Source: Bacillota bacterium | Lineage (GTDB): Bacteria; Bacillota; UBA4882; UBA10575 | Direction: 5' to 3' | DNA: 60,959 bases | Assembly (NCBI GenBank): GCA_012735195.1 | Contig: JAAYIC010000028.1 | Location: 1 to 60,959 of the forward strand | Part shown: piece by piece, positions 24,923 to 32,525 of the stretch | Numbering within the stretch: position 1 is the stretch's first letter | How the letters are laid out: every line of letters starts with the position of its first letter | The notes under the pieces: generated by a model | What the model was told of the DNA's origin: nothing | Seen by the model: the letters and a program-made list of their open reading frames with translations, nothing else | Database searches by the model: none | Program-made: the position numbers and the translations under genes

Positions 24923-26521
24923 TCACTCCCACTCGATTGTCCCCGGGGGTTTGGCGGTTATATCGTAAACAACCCGGTTAATCCCGGGAACCTCGGCAAT
25001 CACCCGCCGGGAGATCCGGTCCAAAAGCTCATAGGGCAACCGGGCCCAATCGGCAGTCATCGCATCCTAACTGGTCACCGCTCTTAGGACCAGGGCCGAT
25101 TCATATGTCCGCCGGCCGTGCGTCATCCCGACGCTTTTCTCCCCGGTCAAGACGGCAAAGGACTGCCAGAGTTTCCGGGACCAGCCGGCGGCGGCAATCT
25201 CCTGATTGACAATACTGTCCGCCTCCCGCAGCAGGGCCAGTTTTTCCGGGGTAACCTCCCCGATCACCCGTACCGCCAAACCCGGTCCGGGAAAGGGTTG
25301 CCTCCAGACCACCTCTTCCGGGATCCCCAACTCTTGACCGACCGCCCGCACCTCGTCCTTAAAGAGCATGCGTAACGGCTCCAAAAGCCGAAACTGTAAA
25401 TCCGCAGGCAGGCCGCTGACATTGTGGTGGCTTTTGACCTTGGCGGTCGAGCCGTCCTCAGCCATACTTTCGATGACGTCCGGGTAAAGGGTGCCTTGGA
25501 GCAAAAAATCGATCTTCCCCAGTTTCCGTGCTTCTTCCTCAAAGACCCGGATAAACTCCTCGCCCACCACCCGGCGTTTTTCTTCCGGATCGACCACCCC
25601 CCGCAGCCGCTCCAGAAACCGCTCCGCCGCGTTGACTGCAAGTAGGTTCAAGTGGAACTCCTCCGCAAAGATCCTTTGCACCTCCCCCGCCTCGCCCTTG
25701 CGCAGCAAACCATGGTCCACAAAGACGCAGGTCAATTGGGGGCCGATCGCCCGGTGGGCAAGAACCGCCGCCACCGCCGAATCCACCCCGCCGCTGAAGG
25801 CACAGAGGACCCGGCCGTCGCCAACCTCCTCTTTAATCCCGGCGACCGTCCGGTCGATGAACGACCCGGGAGTCCAGGAGGGCCGGCAATTACAGAGTTC
25901 AAAGAGGAAACTTTGTAAGATCGCAAGCCCGGCCGGAGCGGGGGTTGCCTCGGGGTGAAACTGCAGCCCGTAAAGGCGGCGTTCATGGTTGCCCACCGCT
26001 GCTATGGGCGTACCGGGGGTTGCCGCCATAACCGCGAAGCCCGGCGGCGCCTCTTTCACCCGGTCGCCTTGGATCATGCAGACCTCAACCCCGGCGGGGA
26101 GCCGGGAAAAAAGCGGCCTTTCCTCTTTGATCTGTAGAAGCTCCATAGTATATGCCGGTTCGTGCGTAGAAGCGGGCGTGGGCGCAGGTGCGCCGGCTTG
26201 AGCGTGCGTGCCGTATTCCTGGGAGGATGCTCCCGTAACCTTGCCGCCGAATTCCCGGGCCAAAAGCCCCATGCCGTACCCTATGGCCAGGACCGGGATG
26301 CCCAGATAAAAAACCCCTGGATGACACTTCGGGGCGCCGGCATCATCGATCCTCCCGGGTCCACCGGAAAGAATTATCCCGCGGGGGCCCAGCGCCTTCA
26401 GTTTCTCCGGCGGGGTGTCTCCGGGCAAAATCTCGCTGAAGACCTTTGCCTCCCGGATCTGCCGGGCTAAAAGCCGGCTGGATTGCGAACCAAAATCAAG
26501 GACAATGATTTTATCTGTCAT
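24923..26521 (-). pseudogene. guaA: GMP synthase, glutaminase-deficient and interrupted by an in-frame TAG
   Basis: GuaA aminates XMP to GMP with glutamine-derived ammonia. The ATP-pyrophosphatase half looks intact: SGGVDS at 243-248, KSHHNVSGLP, RQPFPGPGLAVRVIG. The N-terminal class I amidotransferase half is damaged: the nucleophile motif GICYGMQ reads AIGYGMG (Gly81 for Cys), and the SHGD motif reads IQGD, though His189 and Glu191 remain; a low-complexity insert of about 20 residues follows residue 104. Codon 485 is TAG (25067-25069), after which the frame runs 47 codons with the full conserved dimerisation end ([19 protein letters not shown] ... GTIEWE) to a TGA. hpt lies 8 bp upstream. 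It may be decaying, or an ammonia-dependent enzyme needing readthrough. Confidence 0.88.
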
Positions 26522-26529
26522 ATCCCGCT

Positions 26530-27096
26530 TCAGCTCTCCTCTTTTTCTTGACTATTCCCGATGTTATAGGCCTCCGGTTTTAACACGGCAATCACGGGTA
26601 ATTGCCTATAACGCTGGGCAAAATCCAAGCCGTACCCCACAACAAACCAGTCGGGAATGGAAAAACCACTGTAATCCGGGGTGATCTCGGTTTTCCGGCG
26701 TGAAGGTTTGTCCAGCAGGACACAGGATTTTAAACTCGCCGGCTGCCGCGAGGCCAGAGTCTTCATTAAATATTTAAGGGTCAATCCGGTATCGACTATA
26801 TCCTCGATCACCAGGACATGTTCATTTTCAATACTCATATCTATATCCTTAATAATCCGGACAATCCCCGACGAACTGGTGGAAGCCCCGTAGCTGGAGA
26901 CGGCGATCAGGTCAAAGCGCAGGGGCGTTTTTATCTCCCGGATCAGGTCTGCCATGAACATCAGCGCCCCCTTTAAAACGCCGACCACAATCAATTCTTT
27001 ACCTTCATAATCTTTGTTGATTTGACTGCCGAGTTCTTTTACCCGTGCGGCAATAGTCTCCTCTGTAAAAAGGACCTTTGCGATATCCTTCATCAT
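26530..27096 (-). CDS. hpt: Hypoxanthine phosphoribosyltransferase
   Basis: The 188-residue product salvages hypoxanthine and guanine to IMP and GMP. The PRPP-binding loop is VLVIEDIVDTGLTLKYL, preceded by ELIVVGVLKGALMFMADL and YGASTSSSGIVRI; the base-recognition end is IPDWFVVGYGLDFAQRYR. Length and motifs are normal. It lies between a pseudokinase gene (7 bp upstream) and guaA (8 bp downstream). In most Firmicutes hpt sits between tilS and ftsH; here it does not. An active Hpt would supply GMP if GuaA is impaired. Confidence 0.95.
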   Translation of the reverse strand: MMKDIAKVLFTEETIAARVKELGSQINKDYEGKELIVVGVLKGALMFMADLIREIKTPLRFDLIAVSSYGASTSSSGIVRIIKDIDMSIENEHVLVIEDIVDTGLTLKYLMKTLASRQPASLKSCVLLDKPSRRKTEITPDYSGFSIPDWFVVGYGLDFAQRYRQLPVIAVLKPEAYNIGNSQEKEES

Positions 27097-27103
27097 AATT
27101 ACA

Positions 27104-28582
27104 TTACTCCTCCTCTTTCTCGTTTATATCATCTCCGCGCGCCTCTTCCGGAAAACCCGGGGGCATTGACGGACCATAAACCACCGGTTCCTTTTTTTCC
27201 GAGAGGATCTCCGTCTGTACTTCAACTATTTGCCATTTATACTTCTGCCGTCCAAACTTAACCCGTTCCAAAAACAGGCGTTCCCGGCGTTCCTGGACCG
27301 TATACTCCTCCCCGCTGACAAACTTCAGCCGGAAACTGCTCCGGAAGGACGGACGCTCCGCCGGAGAGTCTTCTTCCGGCACGATCATGAGATCCTCCAC
27401 AACAATGAAGGGGAAACGCGCACCCTCATAGATCATCCGGGTTTTGGAGATCACATGCAACACGGTGGTCAAATTGATATATTCCTTCCCGGCCTCACCA
27501 GTCACTGTCTGTTCCAGCAGCACATGATCGATAGCGGCCAAACTCTGGTAAAAATAGGCGACCACCTCTTCCGGGGTTGTCTCCGGAGTAACCACCTCCT
27601 CATACCCGGGCCGACTGAAGAAATAAAAAAGTACCAAAAGCGGCAAGAGAATGAGGACCGGCCACTTCGCCCTTGTCCACCACCGGTACGCCCTCCTTTT
27701 CTGTTCCAACCGACGCCGCGCCCGCGCCCCTTCGCCGGCAAAACTCTCTTCTTCGCCGGCGGTGGCCAAGAACCGGTCCTGGTAATATAATTCGCGGATC
27801 CCGGTGAAAAATTCCTGCAATCCCGGGCGCCGCACCGGCTCCTTGGCCAAAAGCGCCTGGAGTAAAACAGCCAGCCCGCCCCCGATCTTCGGATGGTAAT
27901 ACCTGGGATCCAATGGCTCTTCCTTGAGAATTGCGGCCGCGGTCTCTTCTTTCCGCTCTAGAGGAAAAGGATAAACCCCGGTTGCCAAGTAATACATGGT
28001 AAGACCGATGGTATACAAATTGGCTTTCTCGTCCCACGGGGCATCCTTAATGATCTCCGGGGGACGGAAACCCTCCCGCAACTCTCGCGCGCTCCCGTTC
28101 GCATCCTCCCGGTAAGGAGCGAGCATGGCCTGGACACGGGGGTCAAGGACGCCTACTCTTCCCACGCCCAAAGGGATAAGGTCCGTATAAAAAAACCCCT
28201 GGGGAAACTCGTCCTGTTCGCTAAAGAAACGCAAGGCTTCTCCCATCGCCTCCCCAGCGCCGACCACCTCTTTGAGGGTAAAATCAATAGTCCCCGAGCG
28301 GGGCCAGTATTCCCAAACTTCCCGGTGAAAGGGGAGCACCAGGTAGTATTCTTCACCAACCCGCTCCACGCCCAGGTAAGTCAGGAGGCTGCCGCCATGG
28401 GGCGCGGGTAACCGCCGGATCGTCTCCCGCAGGTCGCGTAGAAACTCCAGGAAAAAAAGTTCCTCTGAAGAAATGGTAAGCTCCAGCGCTTCCAGTAAGT
28501 ATTTTTCCCCTTTTTCATCCTCGGCCAGGCAGATCTTTCTTCCGCTCCCCCCGGTCTTAGCAGCGGTAATTTTTAGCTCCAC
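27104..28582 (-). CDS. Membrane-anchored protein kinase-like protein (probable pseudokinase)
   Basis: The 492-residue protein has an N-terminal kinase-like fold (about 1-265), a charged linker, one transmembrane segment (about 307-323) and an outside domain of about 165 residues. The C-lobe is recognisable from EKANLYTIGLTMYYLATGVYPF and the RRP motif. The catalytic loop HRDLKPxN reads YTDLIPLG (only Asp134 kept), the DFG motif reads LDP (146-148), and no Gly-rich loop is evident. It is thus probably not an active kinase. It is the first gene of an operon with hpt and guaA. The outside domain is unknown. Confidence 0.72.
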   Translation of the reverse strand: MELKITAAKTGGSGRKICLAEDEKGEKYLLEALELTISSEELFFLEFLRDLRETIRRLPAPHGGSLLTYLGVERVGEEYYLVLPFHREVWEYWPRSGTIDFTLKEVVGAGEAMGEALRFFSEQDEFPQGFFYTDLIPLGVGRVGVLDPRVQAMLAPYREDANGSARELREGFRPPEIIKDAPWDEKANLYTIGLTMYYLATGVYPFPLERKEETAAAILKEEPLDPRYYHPKIGGGLAVLLQALLAKEPVRRPGLQEFFTGIRELYYQDRFLATAGEEESFAGEGARARRRLEQKRRAYRWWTRAKWPVLILLPLLVLFYFFSRPGYEEVVTPETTPEEVVAYFYQSLAAIDHVLLEQTVTGEAGKEYINLTTVLHVISKTRMIYEGARFPFIVVEDLMIVPEEDSPAERPSFRSSFRLKFVSGEEYTVQERRERLFLERVKFGRQKYKWQIVEVQTEILSEKKEPVVYGPSMPPGFPEEARGDDINEKEEE

Positions 28583-29023
28583 TCTTTACACCCCCGTTCT
28601 TTATGATATAATTTTATCAATTGGCGGTTTCCCCGCTGCCGGCAACACCGGCGTGTGGCCGCGAATGCCGGAGCAAAGAATTTAAAGAACTAAACTCCGG
28701 GTATGCGGAGTCTTTCGAAACATTTCCCCATCCCACAAATTGGGAGAGGGATTTGCGCGGGCGTGTTTCCCCATAAAGATAACAAGGTTTTTGCCGATTT
28801 TAAATATAGGAATTAACATTATCAAATCGACTTCGAGGATAGATTTATCGGATTAACTTATCGAAATAGATTTATCGAAAACGATTTCGATCTCTAGATT
28901 CGATAAACCGGATTGATTTAGCGGGTCGATTCATTAATTTATTTAATAGCTATCGATTTATCAGAATCGATTTATCGATATTATCATGGACAACTCTTCT
29001 CTCGAGCGGAGGAAGGTGGCGCA
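28583..29023. other. Gene-free gap between the pseudokinase operon and the GGDEF gene
   Basis: I see no gene in this divergent gap. Its right half is an AT-rich degenerate repeat (28830-28985). The left half has an imperfect hairpin (ACTCCG/CGGAGT near 28695-28715) of unknown meaning. Confidence 0.6.
28830..28985. repeat. AT-rich degenerate repeat built on GATTTATCG / ATCGAT
   Basis: GATTTATCG or close variants occur near 28842, 28869, 28945 and 28968, with intervening TTATCGAAA, GATTTCGAT, GATTCGATAAA and GGTCGATTC at spacings of roughly 12-13 bp. It ends about 30 bp before the GGDEF start and may form AT-rich cruciform or protein-binding sites. Confidence 0.65.
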
Positions 29024-30703
29024 GTGACAACAACCAAGACCCTCACCCGTAAACGAAAAATGTACATCCGGTGGCGTAACTCCATAAACATCCAATGGCT
29101 GCTCCTATGCGCACTGGCTGTTTCCACTTTGATTGTGAAAAAATATCAACCGGCTTTTTTCCGCCAGTTTTTTATCGTCTTTGTCTATGCTTTATTAAGT
29201 GTTCTCCTGAAGGAAATAGCTCTCCGCCGTAATATCCTTTATTTCCACCGTTACTCCTGGTTCTTTGCCTTCCTCAACGTTTCTGCGGTCTTTCTCCTGT
29301 ACAACCTGGGCTATTTCCCTCTTAATTTCCTTTACGTCCTGTATATTATCGTAATCTCCGACTCAGTATCCGGATTTAGTAGGGAGTTGCGGTTTACCGT
29401 TACCCTTTCAATTCTGGCCTTTCTCCTCAATATTATCATCCTTTGGCCCCATGGCGCAGATCTTTACCGCCAGGCAGGCCTCCTCCATCTATATATACTG
29501 CATGGAGTAGGGATCTTCCTCTCACTGCTCTTCATAATCCTGGCCTCCATGACGGCGCTCAGCCGTTCCCGGCAGGCGGAAGACCTCATCAAAAACCTGG
29601 AACAACTACTCCATGAAAAAGAACGCAACCTAAAACAATTGTACGAAGTCAATGCCGCCTTGGAAGAGAAATATGCCGCCTCTTATACGCTCAGCCTGAT
29701 CCAGCAATATCTCCTCGACGAGATGCAAGACCCGAAATTGCTGGAGAAGATTACCGATATTATTCAAGGGGTCTCCGGCAGTTCCGTCTGTGCGATCCTG
29801 GGTTTAAAAGATGAGTACCAGGAGGCGGACGAACCGGCCGCCCGCAGTTTACAGCTATTGGCTGTTTCGGGCGCTAAAGACCCTTCAGTCCTCAACCGGT
29901 TGATCGAAGATCCGGAGAGCCCGGCTTACCGGGTTTTGGAAGCAAAAAAACCCAGTAATGAAAAGGACGCTTCCCCGGAGGAGCGCGCCCACTGGAACCG
30001 GATGGGTATACAATCCTTCTTCCTGCTCCCGCTTTTCACCAAGGAAGAAGAGATCGGTCTCATGCTTGTCGCCCATTCGCAAGAAGGAGCATTCAACCGG
30101 GACCAGCAGGAATTCTTACAGCTGATCGCCAACCAACTCAGTCTTGCCCTGGAGAATATCCTCCTGCACCAAAAAACCCAGAAACTGGCCTGGCACGACC
30201 CGTTAACCGGCCTTTGCAACCGTTATTACCTCAACCATTACTTGGCCACACAGGAAGAGAAATTCGGGTCCGCGCTGGCCCTGGGCTGTGCCATCTTTGA
30301 TCTCGACCATTTTAAACAGGTTAATGACCAATACGGCCATATCACCGGCGACATGGTTTTGAAAAAGGCCGCCGCCATCATCCGGAAACATGCCGAAGCC
30401 GAAGGGGGCTGGCTCCCCGGACGGTTTGGCGGTGAAGAATTTATCCTCGTCGCCACTTGTGAAGGGAGCGGCTGCTGTTGCGAGTCTTCCCACCTGAAAG
30501 AAGTCGCCGAGAGTATCCGCAGGCAGATTGAGCAGACCACCTTTACCAGTCGCGACGGGAAAACCTTCTCCCTGACCATCAGCGGGGGGATTGCCTGCAT
30601 CCCCAACCAGGCCAAGAATACCGACGAGATGATTATTAAGGCCGATGAAGCGCTTTACCGCGCCAAGAGGGCCGGGCGCAACCGCGTGATCATCTATTCT
30701 TAA
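29024..30703 (+). CDS. Membrane-bound GAF-GGDEF diguanylate cyclase
   Basis: The 559-residue protein has about six transmembrane segments (24-177), a coiled-coil linker (about 185-218), a GAF-like domain (about 225-380) and a GGDEF domain. The active site is FGGEEF (GGEEF at 469-473), so c-di-GMP synthesis is expected; the RxxD inhibitory site upstream is absent. Just after the active-site strand is an unusual insert with Cys479, Cys484, Cys485 and Cys486. The start is GTG at 29024 with GGAGGAAGGTG upstream. It is a single plus-strand gene; its signal is unknown. Confidence 0.9.
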   Translation: MTTTKTLTRKRKMYIRWRNSINIQWLLLCALAVSTLIVKKYQPAFFRQFFIVFVYALLSVLLKEIALRRNILYFHRYSWFFAFLNVSAVFLLYNLGYFPLNFLYVLYIIVISDSVSGFSRELRFTVTLSILAFLLNIIILWPHGADLYRQAGLLHLYILHGVGIFLSLLFIILASMTALSRSRQAEDLIKNLEQLLHEKERNLKQLYEVNAALEEKYAASYTLSLIQQYLLDEMQDPKLLEKITDIIQGVSGSSVCAILGLKDEYQEADEPAARSLQLLAVSGAKDPSVLNRLIEDPESPAYRVLEAKKPSNEKDASPEERAHWNRMGIQSFFLLPLFTKEEEIGLMLVAHSQEGAFNRDQQEFLQLIANQLSLALENILLHQKTQKLAWHDPLTGLCNRYYLNHYLATQEEKFGSALALGCAIFDLDHFKQVNDQYGHITGDMVLKKAAAIIRKHAEAEGGWLPGRFGGEEFILVATCEGSGCCCESSHLKEVAESIRRQIEQTTFTSRDGKTFSLTISGGIACIPNQAKNTDEMIIKADEALYRAKRAGRNRVIIYS

Positions 30704-30711
30704 CCGAAAAA

Positions 30712-31461
30712 CTAGGGCCCCCCTACCTCCGTAGCCATTACGATCCTGCCCTCCTCCAACCTGGCTAGAACCGAAAGGAGATCCACCTGCCCGCAGTAAC
30801 GCAGATCACCGCTCAGTCCCAAAGACGAAAGATAACGTCCATGATCCGTCTGGGTCAGGGCCACCACCATCTGGCCCATCCCCGCTATTTGTCTGTAGGC
30901 AAACATTCCAGTGCGGGCCGGATCCGTCAGTTCCACTGATTCGTCTTTAACGGCAAAGGCCAGATTATCTATGATCATACCCGCGCAAAGCAGGTCTTCC
31001 AGACCCATGCGCCCTTCCTTCCCCGCGCAAAACAGGAAGATCTCCCTGTCCGTCTTTTTTAAGTAAGAAGAGACCCGGCTTACGTTGAGAAATGCCCCAA
31101 CCAGGATCTCCGCAGCGTTGGCCGCCTCTAAAAAAGCCTTTGCACCGTTGGTTGTGGTAAAAATCAGCTTCTTTCCGGCCACCACCTCTTTGCTGTATTC
31201 TTCCGGGGAATTCCCCAGATCAAATCCGGGAATCTTCAGCCCTTTCCGCTCACCGCCGATTAAAAACTGGTCCCGCCCGTATTTCTCAGCCAAAGCGAAG
31301 GCATCTCCGGGTTCGGCCACAGGGATAACCTCCGGACAGCCGTTGGCCAGGGCAGTCAAGATCGTACTGGAGGCCCGGAGGACATCAATCACCACCACTG
31401 TCTTTCCGTCAAACTCCGATGGATCTCTTTCACCGACCGCAAAAGCCAAGTCGATTCGCAC
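30712..31461 (-). CDS. comB: 2-phosphosulfolactate phosphatase family protein
   Basis: The 249-residue product has the ComB motifs VVVIDVLRASSTI, GERKGLKIPGFDLGNSP and LIFTTTNGAKA, and is full length. ComB removes phosphate from phosphosulfolactate in coenzyme M synthesis in methanogens; bacterial homologues are common without the rest of that pathway, so the substrate here is uncertain. The start is GTG at 31461. It ends 8 bp from the convergent GGDEF gene with no evident terminator between them. Confidence 0.88.
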   Translation of the reverse strand: MRIDLAFAVGERDPSEFDGKTVVVIDVLRASSTILTALANGCPEVIPVAEPGDAFALAEKYGRDQFLIGGERKGLKIPGFDLGNSPEEYSKEVVAGKKLIFTTTNGAKAFLEAANAAEILVGAFLNVSRVSSYLKKTDREIFLFCAGKEGRMGLEDLLCAGMIIDNLAFAVKDESVELTDPARTGMFAYRQIAGMGQMVVALTQTDHGRYLSSLGLSGDLRYCGQVDLLSVLARLEEGRIVMATEVGGP

Positions 31462-31544
31462 CGGCCACCATCTCCTCTCCTTTATGCTCCTTTCCCGTTC
31501 CTGTACCGCCCGCGGCCTCTTTCTCTACAGTTTCCTCCGTGCCT

Positions 31545-32525
31545 TTATTCACTCTCAAGCAGTCTGTCTGCGTCTGTCATAACAAAGGGTGCAAGCATCC
31601 GTTCAAGCTCCCGCCCGTGCAACCGCCAATAAGACTTGTAAAACTCCCCGGGCAAGGTGGCAAAGGCCAGGTCTTCTCCAGGGTCAAGGCGGGTGAAGAG
31701 ATAGTAAAGGACAAAAATTTCACCGGGGCTCAGATCCGTCTGCAGGTATTTCCGGCTGATGCGGATCATTGCCAGGAGCCTCCCAGGTGTGATCTGCTTT
31801 TTCAACTCCCCCGCCAGTGCGGAAAGGAACCGTTGCTGGCGGCGGACGCGGGTAATATCCCCCAGCGGATCCCGGCGGTAGCGGACATAACCCAGGGCTT
31901 TTTCACCGTCCAGACGTTGCAGGCCGGGTTGCAAATCTATGTGCAGGCCGGCGCTCTTGTCCGTATAGAGCATCCTCTTGTCCACATCTATTTCCACTCC
32001 GCCCACCAAATCCACGAGTTCTTTAAAGGCGGCAAAATCCACCCCCACAAACCGGTGGACCGGCAAACCCAACAACCTCTCCACGGTTTCCCTGGTCAAC
32101 TGGTATCCCCCGTATACATAAGCCATGTTGATACGTTCCTCGCCAAAACCGGCCATCTCCACCAGGCTGTCCCGGGGAACCGAAAAAACACCGGCCTTTT
32201 TCAGTTGTGGACGCCAGGCGATAAAAAAAATGGTATCGGTCCGTGACGATTGCACCCCATTCTCTTCAGTGCTCTCGTCAAAGCCCAATACCAAGATATT
32301 CAATGGTTTTTCAAGAATTCTGCCAGCGGTTTGCTGCAGGCCGGCATAGACCACCACCAGCAGCGGAAGGAGAAAGGCGCTTGTCCATAGGACCAGTCTC
32401 TGAAAGAAAGAACGTTTCCGGGCATGCGCACCCATAAGCGGCCCCTTCCACACCGGCCTCTCCGTCAGCGCCCCGCCCGTCAACGGTTCCACCCTCTTTA
32501 CCTCCCTGTTCCGGTAGTGATTCAT
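31545..32525 (-). CDS. LytR-CpsA-Psr family cell-wall ligase
   Basis: The 326-residue protein has a cytoplasmic N-terminus, one transmembrane segment (about 43-63) and an outside LCP domain with ILVLGFDES, SSRTDTIFFIAWRP, SVPRDSLVEM, the basic motif RYRRDPLGDITRVRRQQ and FVGVDFAAFKELVDLVGGV. LCP proteins transfer teichoic acid or other glycopolymers from lipid carriers to peptidoglycan. Its ATG overlaps the ftsH stop (ATGA), so the two are translationally coupled, an uncommon pairing. Confidence 0.9.
   Translation of the reverse strand: MNHYRNREVKRVEPLTGGALTERPVWKGPLMGAHARKRSFFQRLVLWTSAFLLPLLVVVYAGLQQTAGRILEKPLNILVLGFDESTEENGVQSSRTDTIFFIAWRPQLKKAGVFSVPRDSLVEMAGFGEERINMAYVYGGYQLTRETVERLLGLPVHRFVGVDFAAFKELVDLVGGVEIDVDKRMLYTDKSAGLHIDLQPGLQRLDGEKALGYVRYRRDPLGDITRVRRQQRFLSALAGELKKQITPGRLLAMIRISRKYLQTDLSPGEIFVLYYLFTRLDPGEDLAFATLPGEFYKSYWRLHGRELERMLAPFVMTDADRLLESE

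Noticed and set aside
7478-25069. Genome-wide reassignment of UAG as a sense codon, to explain the guaA stop
   Set aside because: rpsR, ssb and the beta-propeller gene end at TAG exactly where their families end, and no pyrrolysine or suppressor genes are visible in the window.
28695-28720. Terminator for the pseudokinase operon
   Set aside because: It lies upstream of that operon and lacks a T run.
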